NCBI GenBank assembly: GCA_964613945.1
Contig: CAZTJC010000015.1
Span: 1 to 64,000, forward strand
Reading direction: 5' to 3'
Length of the DNA: 64,000 nt
Source: JAVVHH01 sp964613945
Lineage (GTDB): Bacteria > Pseudomonadota > Alphaproteobacteria > Acetobacterales > Acetobacteraceae
Of this stretch, positions 7,978 to 16,611 are shown in pieces. Below the pieces are notes generated by a model, which saw only the letters and a program-made list of their open reading frames with translations, ran no database searches and was not told the DNA's origin. The position numbers and the translations under genes are program-made. How positions within the stretch are numbered: the stretch's first letter is position 1; each line of letters starts with the position of its first letter.

Positions 7978-9032
7978 TGGACTGCTCCGCCGGGGAGGAT
8001 GACGCGGCCGCTGCGGGGGTCGACGGTGCTGACGCTGCCGGCGGCATGGAGGATGGCGGACACGCGCTCGCGGTAGAGTTGTTCGACCAGGGCTGGTCGC
8101 ATGGCCGGGTCGGAGGCGATGGTGCCGACGGTGGCGCCGATGGTCGCGGCCTGGGTGCGGGCGACGGACAGGCGTTCGTTGGCGTTGGCGTTGGCCTCGG
8201 CGATGAGGCGGTCATGTTCCTGGCGGGCGCCCTGGTCGGCGCGGGCGGCGTCGGTATGGGCGGCGGCCAGGCCCTGTTCGGCGAGCTGCGTGGCTTCGAG
8301 GACGGAGTCGAAGGCGTTCTTGGCGGCCGGCGGCAGGTAGGCGGAGACGTCGACGCGGCTAGCCTCGATGCCGAGAGAAGCGTGCGCGGCGGCGAGTGTC
8401 AGCAGGCGGCGGTTGGTTTCGGCGACCAGGGCGCCGCGCAAGGCCTCGCGCCGGGCTTGGAGCGCCGGGGTGCCATCGGCGAAAGCGTTGGATTGGACGA
8501 CGATGACGTCGTTTAGGTCGCTGCCGGCGATGATCGCGGCGGCGGCGGCGAGGTAGAGACGGCGCAGCGCTGGGGCGATGTGGGCCTGGGCGAGGTAGAA
8601 GGCGGCCGGGTTGGTGACGCGGTAGAACAGCGTGCTGTCGAGCAGCAGGGCGCCGCCGTCGCCGGTGAGGTCGATGGCGGCGGTTTCGGGCGGTAGGTCG
8701 GTGGCGAAGCGGGAGGCCGGGTCCACGGTGGCGGCGGTCGAGGCCTGGCCGGCGTCGATGCGGAGTTCGAGTTGGCGCTGGGCGCTCGGGACCAGGACGA
8801 CATCCTCGAACGGGCGAGGCCAGGCGAGGACCAGGCCGGACTCGCGGGTGCCGACGATAGCGCCGAAGCGGATGGAGACGGCCTGGCTGTCGGGCGGGAC
8901 GGTGCGGACGTTCGAGGTGAGCCAGAACAGCGCCAGCGCGATCATGGCGAGGCGGAGGACCCAGAAGCCGATCCGTAGGGATTGCGCGACGGGGGTGTCG
9001 TCCTCGTTGCGGCGCAGGATGGCTTCGCTCAT
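7974..9032 (-). CDS. SPFH/Band 7 protein, HflC/HflK-like (third SPFH gene of operon)
   Basis: 352-residue membrane-anchored SPFH protein. One transmembrane segment near residues 20-42 (GFWVLRLAMIALALFWL) precedes an SPFH domain starting TVPPDSQAVSIRFGAIVG, with the family-typical SGLVLAWPRPFEDVV. The C-terminal third is a long Ala/Glu/Arg-rich helix likely to form coiled coil (AARADQGARQEHDRL and following). HflK and HflC form a ring or cage around FtsH in the inner membrane. These paralogues lie far from any hfq-hflX context, so they are more likely partners of the P-type ATPase they are co-transcribed with. Both ends use ATGA overlaps with neighbouring genes, which implies tight translational coupling. 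Confidence 0.88.
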   Translation of the reverse strand: MSEAILRRNEDDTPVAQSLRIGFWVLRLAMIALALFWLTSNVRTVPPDSQAVSIRFGAIVGTRESGLVLAWPRPFEDVVLVPSAQRQLELRIDAGQASTAATVDPASRFATDLPPETAAIDLTGDGGALLLDSTLFYRVTNPAAFYLAQAHIAPALRRLYLAAAAAIIAGSDLNDVIVVQSNAFADGTPALQARREALRGALVAETNRRLLTLAAAHASLGIEASRVDVSAYLPPAAKNAFDSVLEATQLAEQGLAAAHTDAARADQGARQEHDRLIAEANANANERLSVARTQAATIGATVGTIASDPAMRPALVEQLYRERVSAILHAAGSVSTVDPRSGRVILPGGAVQ

Positions 9033-10084
9033 TTCGCGGAGATGGCGGCCGGCGGCGGGGGGCCGGGTTGCGGCGCGGCGGGGGCGGCGGTGCCGTCGGT
9101 CAGGACGTTAAAGGGCGGCGCGTCGGTGAGCAGGACGAGGCGGGTGTTGGCGCCGATGATGGTTTGCAGCGTGTCGAGAGAGCGGAGCAGGAGGTAGAGC
9201 TGCGGATCGCTGGTGTAGGCGCGGGCGTTGATGTCGGCGGCGCCGCGGCGGGAGGCGGCCTCGATCTCGGCGGCTTCGGTGCGGGCGCGGGCGACCGTGA
9301 TGCGGGCGTCGCGGGCGGCGTCGGAGCGGATCTGGGCGGCGGCGCGGAGGCCTTCGGCGGTGCGTTCGGCGGCGACCGTCTCGCGCTCGGAGCGCATGCG
9401 GCCGACGGTGGCGGCCAGCGTGGCTTCGGGGAGGCTGAGGCGCTCGAGGCCGACGGCCTGGACGGTGATGCCGTAACCGTCGAGCAGGCTGGTGGCGACC
9501 TGGTCGCGCAGGCGCTGCTCGAAGGCTGGGAGGCGGATGGCAGCCGGGTCGGTGTTGACCAGGTCGGCGAGGTCGAAGCTGGAGGCGGTGACCTGCAGGG
9601 CGGAGCCGACGAAGGAGCGGATCTGGCGGGCGGCTTCGTCCGGGTCGTTGCGGACGGCGCGGATGAATTGCGCGATGCGGGCCGGGTCGTTGGGGACCTG
9701 CCAGGCGACATAGGCCTGCATCAAGACGCGGAGGCCGTCGCGGGTGCCGACGTCCTGCAGGCCGGTCGAGGTGGTGCGGAGGCGGAGGTCGACCGGAATG
9801 GAGGCTTCGATCGGGGCCGGGATGCGCCAGTGTAAGCCGGGCTCGGTCAGGATGCGGGTGGGGGCGCCGAAGCGGGTGACGACGATGGCCTGACCGGCGG
9901 GGACGGAGATGGCGGCGGCTGTGAGGCCGGCGGCGAGGAGGACGGCGACGCCCACGCCGACGCGCCAGGCGAAGCCGAGGCGGCTGGTGGCGGGGCCGCC
10001 ACCATGATCGTGGCCGTGGTCATGTCCGTGATGGTCGTGGCCATGACTGCCATCATGGTCGTCGTGACTGTGGGCGTGGAACAC
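9029..10084 (-). CDS. SPFH/Band 7 protein with histidine-rich N-terminus (second SPFH gene of operon)
   Basis: 351 residues. The first 29 are an extreme His/Asp/Gly tract (for example HGHDHHGHDHGHDH), a likely metal-binding segment on the cytoplasmic side. One transmembrane helix follows (about residues 40-62), then an SPFH domain (SVPAGQAIVVTRFGAPTRIL, GLHWRIPAPIEASIPVDLRL). This resembles HflC including the TRDGLRVLMQAYVAWQV segment, and is followed by an Ala/Arg/Glu-rich coiled-coil helix and a Pro-rich tail. HflC itself normally lacks a His-rich leader, so this is a specialised paralogue. Its gene follows the multi-span SPFH gene by four bases and overlaps the next one by ATGA. A role in collecting or sensing divalent metal for the linked pump is inferred, not shown. 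Confidence 0.88.
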   Translation of the reverse strand: MFHAHSHDDHDGSHGHDHHGHDHGHDHGGGPATSRLGFAWRVGVGVAVLLAAGLTAAAISVPAGQAIVVTRFGAPTRILTEPGLHWRIPAPIEASIPVDLRLRTTSTGLQDVGTRDGLRVLMQAYVAWQVPNDPARIAQFIRAVRNDPDEAARQIRSFVGSALQVTASSFDLADLVNTDPAAIRLPAFEQRLRDQVATSLLDGYGITVQAVGLERLSLPEATLAATVGRMRSERETVAAERTAEGLRAAAQIRSDAARDARITVARARTEAAEIEAASRRGAADINARAYTSDPQLYLLLRSLDTLQTIIGANTRLVLLTDAPPFNVLTDGTAAPAAPQPGPPPPAAISAK

Positions 10085-10088
10085 TGGG

Positions 10089-12032
10089 CTACTCCGCGTT
10101 CGGCGGGGTGGATGCGGCGCTCACGGGCGTGAGCGGCCGGAGGTCGATGGTCGGTGCGCCGGCAGTGGCGATGCGGCGATCGATCACGGTCAGGATGCTC
10201 TTGGCCAAGCTCGCGCCGAGGGCGGAAAGGCGGCGCTCGAGCGGGAACGACAGGGGATGCGCCGCGGCGGACTCGCGGTCGGCGACGAAGCTGGACGTGT
10301 CGGCCGTGGCGCGCGCGGTAGCTTCGACGCCCGCGGCTTGGGATTGGGCAACCAGCGAGGCAGCATATTGGCTGGCATGGGCGAGGGTCGCGGCGGCGCG
10401 GCCACGCTCGGCGGAGACGCTGGCCGCAGCGAGGATGCCGGCGGCTTGCACCGCGTGATACGCCTCGGCGGCGCCGGCGGGCGGATGGATCGCCTCAATG
10501 ACGACGGCGGAGACCTCGAGACCGGTCCGATCGGCGTCGAGCCGGGATTGAATGTCGGTGCGCAGGATCTCGCCGAGGCGCTCCCGGTTCTCGCCGAGGA
10601 GTTGATCCAGTGTGCGGCCGGCAGCAAACCCGGCGACCACCCGGCCGGCGACGGCGCGCATCAGGGTTTCGGGTTCGGCAGTGGCATAGGCGGCCTCCAT
10701 CGCGGCGGCGTCGGTCATGCCGACGCGGTAGCGCAGGCGGACGTCGGCGCTGACGACCTGAAAGCTCTGCCGCGTTCCGTCGGAACCGGCGGCCGGGCTG
10801 GCGACGAGAAGGGTTTGTTCGGCGGGATGCGCCTGTTCCCACAGCCGGTCGGCATCCGGTGGGGCAGGGCCTTCGGCTGCCGCTATGCTGGCGGGGGCTT
10901 CGGCGAGCCCAGGCGAGATCTCGTGAACGATGCCGTACTCTAGGCGACGGGTCTGGCCCATCGGCCAGGGAAGGATGGCATGGAGGCCCGGACCCAGGAC
11001 GCGGACCGGCGCACCGAACCGCTCATAGATCGCGCGGCTGTCGATGCCGACCAGCACCACGCCGCTGATGCCCCAGGTGACGAGAGCGAGGAGGGCGACG
11101 ACCGGCAGGGCCGCTTGGCGAAAGAACAGCAGCGCCCAGGAGCGGGAGAAGTCGATCCCGAGATGCGCGCGGACGGGCGCTGCGAAGCTGCGGGCGCCGA
11201 TGCCGTCGGCCAGGATGCGGACGAGCAGCGGGTTGATGGCCGCGCGAGCCAACGCGGCGGCAGGGGCCGGGAGGAAAGCGCGGGCGAGGGCACGCAGGGC
11301 GAGTTCGGCGGCGAACAGCGAGACGATGACGGCTAGCGCGGCCTCGATCACCGGTGCCGCATGGAAACCGAGACCGGCGGCGATGCGGATCAGGCCGGTA
11401 CCAGGCCATGCGAGGACGGGAACGAGAAGCAGGCGGCGAACGGCCTGCGCCTCGGGCAGGCGGGACACCGGCATGGCAGCAAACAGGCGCTCGGCCAGCA
11501 GGAGCGGGAAGGTGAGCAGAATGAGGATGGCGCCGAGGCCGATGTCGTTGGTCCCGCCGGGGGCGGGGCCAGCGGGCGCGAGTGCTGCGAGGGCGATGGC
11601 AGCGAGGGCGAGCGGGGCAACGATGAGCGCTTGAGGCCAGCGTGCGGCGCGCCCGATGAGGGCCGGGTCGCCAATGGCGCGACGGGGCAAGCGGAGGCGG
11701 AAGCGCCGGGTCGAGAGGCGCGGCGCGGGAACCAGGTCATGGGCGCGCAAGCGGGCGCTGGTCAGGATTGCGGCGCCGGCGAGGCCGGCGAGTCCGATGG
11801 TCAGCGAGCCCAGGGCGATGGGGATGAGGCGGGTGCCGCGAAGTGCCGCGAGCGCCGGGTGAGTCGTCGTCGGAGCGGCGGCCCAAAGCGTCACAAGCGC
11901 CACGAAGAGGAGGAGCACCCCAAAACCCGTCCATCGCAGCGGCGGGAGCGCACGGCGATAGAGGTCGGCAGGGGCCTCGCCCGGCGCATCCGGCACGGCG
12001 AGTTGGGCCAGTTGGGGATCGATCGCGTTCAT
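10089..12032 (-). CDS. Polytopic SPFH/HflK-like protein (first gene of SPFH-ATPase operon)
   Basis: 647 residues, much longer than standard HflK. The first half (about residues 30-330) contains roughly seven to nine hydrophobic segments such as GVLLLFVALVTLWAA, ALIVAPLALAAIALAAL and VIEAALAVIVSLFAAELAL. The second half is an SPFH domain beginning near VVLVGIDSRAIYERFGAPVR and PGLHAILPWPMG, then SADVRLRYRVG and an Ala-rich helix. The fusion of a polytopic membrane region to an SPFH domain is unusual. It could act as the membrane platform for the two smaller SPFH proteins encoded just downstream. Transcription probably starts in the 67 bases before 12032. The four genes from here to 6025 appear to be one operon. 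Confidence 0.85.
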   Translation of the reverse strand: MNAIDPQLAQLAVPDAPGEAPADLYRRALPPLRWTGFGVLLLFVALVTLWAAAPTTTHPALAALRGTRLIPIALGSLTIGLAGLAGAAILTSARLRAHDLVPAPRLSTRRFRLRLPRRAIGDPALIGRAARWPQALIVAPLALAAIALAALAPAGPAPGGTNDIGLGAILILLTFPLLLAERLFAAMPVSRLPEAQAVRRLLLVPVLAWPGTGLIRIAAGLGFHAAPVIEAALAVIVSLFAAELALRALARAFLPAPAAALARAAINPLLVRILADGIGARSFAAPVRAHLGIDFSRSWALLFFRQAALPVVALLALVTWGISGVVLVGIDSRAIYERFGAPVRVLGPGLHAILPWPMGQTRRLEYGIVHEISPGLAEAPASIAAAEGPAPPDADRLWEQAHPAEQTLLVASPAAGSDGTRQSFQVVSADVRLRYRVGMTDAAAMEAAYATAEPETLMRAVAGRVVAGFAAGRTLDQLLGENRERLGEILRTDIQSRLDADRTGLEVSAVVIEAIHPPAGAAEAYHAVQAAGILAAASVSAERGRAAATLAHASQYAASLVAQSQAAGVEATARATADTSSFVADRESAAAHPLSFPLERRLSALGASLAKSILTVIDRRIATAGAPTIDLRPLTPVSAASTPPNAE

Positions 12033-12059
12033 GGTTCGGGTCTGCTCAGCGTATCACGA

Positions 12060-12091
12060 GGGTAAGCCCGGCGTGTGAGCCGAGCCTACCC
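12060..12091 (-). terminator. Long hairpin after the metallophosphoesterase gene, probable terminator
   Basis: A 13-bp stem (GGGTAAGCCCGGC / GCCGAGCCTACCC, with two G-U type mismatches depending on strand) and a six-base loop lie between the metallophosphoesterase stop and the start of the SPFH operon. No U-run follows. It is well placed to separate the two leftward transcription units. Confidence 0.5.
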
Positions 12092-12099
12092 CGGTGACG

Positions 12100-13719
12100 T
12101 TATTGCCAGCAGGCGATGTTGCGCGGCGCCAGCGTGACCGTGCAGCGGCCGGCGCGAGAGGCGCCGATGTTGTAGACGCTGGCGAGATAACCGCTCGACG
12201 TCGCTTGGAGCACGGCGAAGCCGAACTCGGCTTGCGAGTAGGCGTGGTTGACTTGAGCGGTCGTCGACGTAGTTGACGAGTTGCGGATGGTGAAGCCCTG
12301 GTTCTGGTAGCCATAGGTCGAAGTCGTGGCGTTCGGGTTCGACGTGGCATCCAGCTTGTCACCGCCGACGCCGACGATCATCTGCGGGGCGTAACGGACG
12401 TAGTCGTTGAAGTTGACGTATTCGAACTGGTGGATGTGACCGGAAAGGAACATCGCCAGCTTGGCCGGCACGCCGCCGGAAAACGCGCTGTTCGCAGTCG
12501 CGCCGCCGCTGAAGGTGACTTGTTCGGTGACGTCGCCGGAGCCGTTCGTCGCGCCGCTGACCAAGCCGAAGGGGGGCTTGTGGGTGACGTAGAATAAGTA
12601 GGGCGCGCCGGAGACGGATTTGAGCGTGTTTGTCAGGTCATAGTCGTAGTTGGCGGCCATGTTGGTGTCGACGGTGCTGTCATTCGCGTAGCTGGAGTCG
12701 TGGACAAGCAGGCCGACCTGACCCATCGGGACATAGTAGGTGGGTGAAAAGTCGCCGCTGTAGACCGCCGCGTTGCTCACGGGCGCGGCGCCGGCGCCGC
12801 CGGCGCAGTTGACCAGGCTCGGATTGAACGGCGTCGGGTCGAGCAGGGCATACCAGCCGCGGGCGCCGCGGCCGCAGCTTTCGTGGTTGCCGCGCGCCAT
12901 GACCCAGGGAGCGGCGGCGAGCAACGTCGCACCGGGATAGAGGACGTCGGCGTTCCAAGAGTCGAACGTGTCGCCGAACGTCTCGAAATTGGCATTGGTC
13001 GGGTCGCTGCAGCCGGCGACGAAGTCCTGAGCGGGGACCGACCCGGCCGCCGGAACGACGCAATTGGTGTCACGGTAGAAGTAGTCGCCGACATGGATGA
13101 TGAGGTCGGGCTTGAACTGCGCCTCGTAGTTGGCCAGGGCGGCGAACGGGAAACCGGCCGGGTCATGGCAATTCTGCTGGTTGGCCTTGGCCATGCGGCA
13201 GCCGGTATCGGCGATGACCAGGACCCGCTGCGGGTTGGCGACCGGCAGCTTGAGGTTCACGCCACCGACGGTGGCCGTCGTATGACCCGGCGGGAGCACG
13301 GCTTCGCACTCTCCCCAGGCAGTCGTGGCCTTGGCGGTGCCGTCGGGAAAGGTGCCGGGCGCGACGGCTGCAGGGCTGACGAAATACTGTGGGTAGCTGG
13401 CGGTGTTGGCGTTCGTGTAGCCGATGGTGCCCGGGGTGGCGGTGAGTTGCGCGCCGGTGAAGCGGGTAGTCATGGGCAGCGACAGCGTCCCGTCCAGGAC
13501 GAGCGATGGGCAGGTGCCATCGCTGACGACGGCGCGCGCGAGGACGGTCGGGGTCGTGCTGAGAGGCTGATCGCCATATCGACCGGCGGCGAGGGCGGCG
13601 GACGAGCTACCCGGTCCAACCTGAATCCACCGCGCGACGACGTTGTCAGCGTGTGCCGCGAACGGCGTTGCGATGCTGCAAAGCGTGACCGCGCACGCGG
13701 AAAGGTGGAGCAAGCGCAT
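12100..13719 (-). CDS. Secreted calcineurin-like metallophosphoesterase
   Basis: 539 residues with an N-terminal signal peptide (MRLLHLSACAVTLCSIATPF, then AAHA). The dimetal phosphoesterase motifs are in order: VIADTGCR (a variant first motif), GDYFYRD, GNHESC, THKPP and GHIHQFE. These supply the Asp, Asn and His ligands of the two-metal centre. The protein is periplasmic or extracellular. It resembles purple-acid-phosphatase-like or alkaline phosphatase enzymes that act on phosphomonoesters or nucleotides, but the substrate cannot be told from sequence. The body is rich in Gly, Ser, Thr and Asn, as expected of a secreted protein. It has no operon partner and is flanked by hairpins on both sides. 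Confidence 0.88.
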   Translation of the reverse strand: MRLLHLSACAVTLCSIATPFAAHADNVVARWIQVGPGSSSAALAAGRYGDQPLSTTPTVLARAVVSDGTCPSLVLDGTLSLPMTTRFTGAQLTATPGTIGYTNANTASYPQYFVSPAAVAPGTFPDGTAKATTAWGECEAVLPPGHTTATVGGVNLKLPVANPQRVLVIADTGCRMAKANQQNCHDPAGFPFAALANYEAQFKPDLIIHVGDYFYRDTNCVVPAAGSVPAQDFVAGCSDPTNANFETFGDTFDSWNADVLYPGATLLAAAPWVMARGNHESCGRGARGWYALLDPTPFNPSLVNCAGGAGAAPVSNAAVYSGDFSPTYYVPMGQVGLLVHDSSYANDSTVDTNMAANYDYDLTNTLKSVSGAPYLFYVTHKPPFGLVSGATNGSGDVTEQVTFSGGATANSAFSGGVPAKLAMFLSGHIHQFEYVNFNDYVRYAPQMIVGVGGDKLDATSNPNATTSTYGYQNQGFTIRNSSTTSTTAQVNHAYSQAEFGFAVLQATSSGYLASVYNIGASRAGRCTVTLAPRNIACWQ

Positions 13720-13779
13720 TACCGTTCATGGTCCCATATTTGAGCACTTCATCTTAGGCTGGAGTTCCTGGATTTGGAT

Positions 13780-13797
13780 GACCGTTCTGAGACGGTC
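13780..13797 (-). terminator. Short hairpin after flhB, possible terminator
   Basis: A perfect 6-bp inverted repeat (GACCGT / ACGGTC, six-base loop) begins five bases beyond the flhB stop at the end of the leftward flagellar operon. No U-tract is seen. It may be a weak terminator or a processing barrier. Confidence 0.35.
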
Positions 13798-13801
13798 CCG
13801 G

Positions 13802-14842
13802 TCAAGGCGCGCGCATCTTCAGGCGCCAAATGAAGGCGATGATCTCGGCGACGGCTTTGAAGTGTTCGGCGGGCACCTCGGCGTCGAGTGGCAGGGCATG
13901 GAGCGCTCGTGCCAGCGGCGGATTTGGGATCAGCGGAACCCCGTGTTTCTGCGCTTCCTCGCGGATACGGGCGGCAACTTCGTCCATGCCCTTGGCGACG
14001 ACCTTCGGAGCGGATCGGCTGCCGCGTTCGTAGACCAGAGCGACGGCATAGTGGGTCGGATTGGTGACTACCACGGTGGCCTTAGCAACGGCAGCCATCA
14101 TGCGGCGTCGAGCGCGCGCCATCCGCATCTGCTTGATCTTTGCCTTCAGGCGGGGATCACCCTCCATTTCCTTGTGTTCTTGTTTGATCTCCTCCAGCGA
14201 CATCCGCAGTTGGCGACTATGGTTGAATCGGGTCCACGCGACGTCGAACAGCGCGATTGCGCCTTGGCAGGCGAGAACGGTGATCAGCACATGCAGCGTG
14301 TCGCGGCCGAGGCGGTCCAGCATGGCCGCCGTGGTCAGAGAGAGTGTCTCAGCGGTGGTGGCGAGCGTGCCAGATAAGACATGCCAGACGGCCCATCCGA
14401 TGACGCTGACCTTGGCGAGCGATTTGACCGCTTCGATCGTGTTGTTGAGGCTGAAAACGCGCTTGAGGCCGCGCTGCGGGTTCAACCGGGCAAGATCCGG
14501 CATGAGGGCTTTGACATGCATGAGCCAGCCGGTCTGCAAAAGGACGGTGGCACTACTCGCGAGAATGACAGCGCCGGCAATGGGAAGGACGAATTTCAGC
14601 ACCGCGAACCCGGCTTGACGAAGGGCTACACCCGGATTGGTGACCGGGCTGGCGAGCATGGCGGCGAGCTGACGCTCGAGGGTATGAATTAGGCTCGGTG
14701 CCATCATGGCAAGAACAAGAGCCATGACGCCTAAGCTGCTGAAGGCGACGAGTTCGCGAGAGAGTGGAACCTGGCCGTCATCACGCGCCTGCTGACGGCG
14801 GCGTTCGCTGGCTGGGAGTGTGCGGTCTTCGCTATCGGCCAT
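13802..14842 (-). CDS. flhB: Flagellar type III export switch protein FlhB
   Basis: 346 residues. FlhB sits in the inner membrane next to the FliPQR gate and switches export specificity after autocleavage. The cleavage motif NPTH is present (VVTNPTHYAVALVYE). The N-terminal basic segment (DRTLPASERRRQQARDDG), four hydrophobic spans and the linker with FSLNNTIEAVKSLAKV are typical. It is the last gene of the leftward operon flgB-flgC-fliE-fliQ-fliR-flhB and begins three bases after fliR ends. Confidence 0.96.
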   Translation of the reverse strand: MADSEDRTLPASERRRQQARDDGQVPLSRELVAFSSLGVMALVLAMMAPSLIHTLERQLAAMLASPVTNPGVALRQAGFAVLKFVLPIAGAVILASSATVLLQTGWLMHVKALMPDLARLNPQRGLKRVFSLNNTIEAVKSLAKVSVIGWAVWHVLSGTLATTAETLSLTTAAMLDRLGRDTLHVLITVLACQGAIALFDVAWTRFNHSRQLRMSLEEIKQEHKEMEGDPRLKAKIKQMRMARARRRMMAAVAKATVVVTNPTHYAVALVYERGSRSAPKVVAKGMDEVAARIREEAQKHGVPLIPNPPLARALHALPLDAEVPAEHFKAVAEIIAFIWRLKMRAP

Positions 14843-14845
14843 CCG

Positions 14846-15616
14846 TCAAGAGCCGGGAAGCGCCGACCAACTCGCCGATACTCCGGTTTCCCATGTCGAA
14901 AGTATGCGCGAGGCTAGAAGTCCGAGCAGAACGAGCCCACCGAGGATCTGGCCGGGGGCGGCAATGGAGAACGCCTGAAGTTGTGGCGCGACCCGGGCAA
15001 CTAGACCGACCGCAAATTGGAACACGATGCCGGCGACGAGAAAAGGCGCGGATAATTGGAGCGCAAGCGCCAGGCTGCTTCCGGCGACTCTGATCATCAG
15101 ATCGGCGGTGTCACCCGCCGGCAGCACACCACCGGGTCCGATCAGCGAGTAGCTTCCGGCCATGGCAGACAGCGGAAGGGCATAAAGCCCGGTAGCCAGG
15201 ATCAGGACCGGCGCTGCGACACCGAACAGCTTTGCCAGGGCTGTCGACTGCCCACCAAGGGAGGCGTCGGGCTGGAGCACGTTGGCCAGACCCACCAGCA
15301 TCGAAATGATCGCACCGGCCATGCCGAGCGCGAGCGCGGGCAACCGGGCCAGCCAACCCAGCGCAAGGCCGGTCAGGAGTTCGGCAGCGACCATCTGCGG
15401 GCCGGCGATGCCGTCGGGAACAGCCGGTACATGCGGCGCGACACTCGGCAAGAGCAGCAGCGAAAGGCCGAGCGCAAGCCCGACGCGCACCATGGGTGGC
15501 GCCTCGACCTCGGCCAACCCTGGAAGCAACATCACCACCATCCCGACCCGGCACAACACGAGTGCGAACGCAAAAACCAGGCTTGGCAGCGAAGCGAGGA
15601 GATCGGCGTCGGTCAC
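14846..15616 (-). CDS. fliR: Flagellar export gate protein FliR
   Basis: 256 residues with several membrane helices. FliR is part of the FliP5Q4R1 export gate. Family-typical stretches include VGMVVMLLPGLAEVEAPPMVRVGLAL at the N-terminus and PFLVAGIVFQFAVGLVARV towards the C-terminus. The start is taken as GTG at 15616, where GTGA overlaps the fliQ stop. The frame is open much further upstream, but that extension runs through fliQ on the same strand in another frame and is not FliR-like. Confidence 0.93.
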   Translation of the reverse strand: MTDADLLASLPSLVFAFALVLCRVGMVVMLLPGLAEVEAPPMVRVGLALGLSLLLLPSVAPHVPAVPDGIAGPQMVAAELLTGLALGWLARLPALALGMAGAIISMLVGLANVLQPDASLGGQSTALAKLFGVAAPVLILATGLYALPLSAMAGSYSLIGPGGVLPAGDTADLMIRVAGSSLALALQLSAPFLVAGIVFQFAVGLVARVAPQLQAFSIAAPGQILGGLVLLGLLASRILSTWETGVSASWSALPGS

Positions 15617-15885
15617 TGACCGCCGACGGTGATCATGCGGGCCATGAGGGAGTGAGTGTAGGCGTCCAGGGTAGACACCATGAACGGTCCAAGCAGTGCC
15701 ACAGAAGCAAACAGCACAAGGAGCTTGGGCACGAAGACGAGTGTCGCCTCGTTGATCTGAGTAACGGCTTGTAGCAGTGACACAACAAGTCCGACGACGA
15801 GCGCAACGATCAACATCGGCCCACCAAGCTTCAGGACGACCCACAGCGTATCGCGCAGTGCCCCGGCCATTTCTGTGTCGGACAC
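15613..15885 (-). CDS. fliQ: Flagellar export gate protein FliQ
   Basis: 90 residues with two transmembrane hairpin helices (MLIVALVVGLVVSLLQAVTQ and LVLFASVALLGPFMV). The conserved VGLVVSLLQAVTQINEATLVFVPK region is spread across the helix turn. It is a FliPQR gate subunit. The start codon is GTG at 15885, whose first base is the last base of the fliE stop codon. Confidence 0.95.
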   Translation of the reverse strand: MSDTEMAGALRDTLWVVLKLGGPMLIVALVVGLVVSLLQAVTQINEATLVFVPKLLVLFASVALLGPFMVSTLDAYTHSLMARMITVGGQ

Positions 15886-16202
15886 TAGATCTGCATCCTG
15901 GTGATTTCCTGGTAGGATTGGACAACGCGGTCGCGGATGGCGAGGGCCGTCTGCATCGAGAGTTCGGCACGGGTCACCGCGGTCGCGACTTCGGTGAGGT
16001 TGCCCTGCCCACTGATGGCTTTGACGGATTCCACGTCAGCCTGGCGACTGGTATCGGCTACGCCTTGGATGGCGCGAGCGAGAGCATCGCCGAAGCCTGC
16101 GCCCGACCCGTCGCCAGGTGCGTCGAGCGAGCCATCCTGCACGCGGGCGTACGCGTTGACGGCGGATGATGGTGTGACGGTCAGGGTCGGGATGGTGCTC
16201 AT
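15885..16202 (-). CDS. fliE: Flagellar hook-basal body complex protein FliE
   Basis: 105 residues. FliE links the MS ring to the rod and is required for export of other rod proteins. The C-terminal half carries the family signature (LTEVATAVTRAELSMQTALA then IRDRVVQSYQEITRMQI). The N-terminal half is a low-complexity leader. The ATG overlaps the flgC stop (ATGA), giving tight coupling with the rod gene upstream. Confidence 0.94.
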   Translation of the reverse strand: MSTIPTLTVTPSSAVNAYARVQDGSLDAPGDGSGAGFGDALARAIQGVADTSRQADVESVKAISGQGNLTEVATAVTRAELSMQTALAIRDRVVQSYQEITRMQI

Positions 16203-16606
16203 TTGAGCAACTCGATAGTCCGGGTGAGCATGGTTCGGGTGACTTCCATGACGTTCAGGTTCGCGCTGTAACCACGCTGCGCTTCGCGCATGTCCATGAT
16301 TTCTACGAAGGAATTGACGTTCGGCGTCCTGACGTAACCCTGCGCATCGGCGGCAGGGTGCGACGGGTCGTACTTCTTGGGCAGATCGCTTTTATCGATG
16401 CCGACGTTGCGGACCTTCACCGTGTCGACGCCCAATTCCTTATCGAGCTTGTCCTCGAACGTGATGGTCTTGCGCCGATAAGGCTCTGCGCCAGGGGTCG
16501 AGCCGGTGGAGTCCTGATTGGCGAGGTTTTCGGCAATGACGCGTAACCGAGCGGTTTGCGCATCCATGCCGGAAGCCGAGATCGCGATGGCCTTGCTGAT
16601 ATCCAT
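16199..16606 (-). CDS. flgC: Flagellar proximal rod protein FlgC
   Basis: 135 residues. It is a rod protein with the N-terminal flagellar basal-body rod motif (SASGMDAQTARLRVIAENLA followed by NQDSTG) and a C-terminal EIMDMREAQRGYSANLNVME helix. It forms part of the drive-shaft rod in the periplasm. It lies five bases after flgB and is coupled by ATGA to fliE. Confidence 0.96.
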   Translation of the reverse strand: MDISKAIAISASGMDAQTARLRVIAENLANQDSTGSTPGAEPYRRKTITFEDKLDKELGVDTVKVRNVGIDKSDLPKKYDPSHPAADAQGYVRTPNVNSFVEIMDMREAQRGYSANLNVMEVTRTMLTRTIELLK

Positions 16607-16611
16607 GCCAG

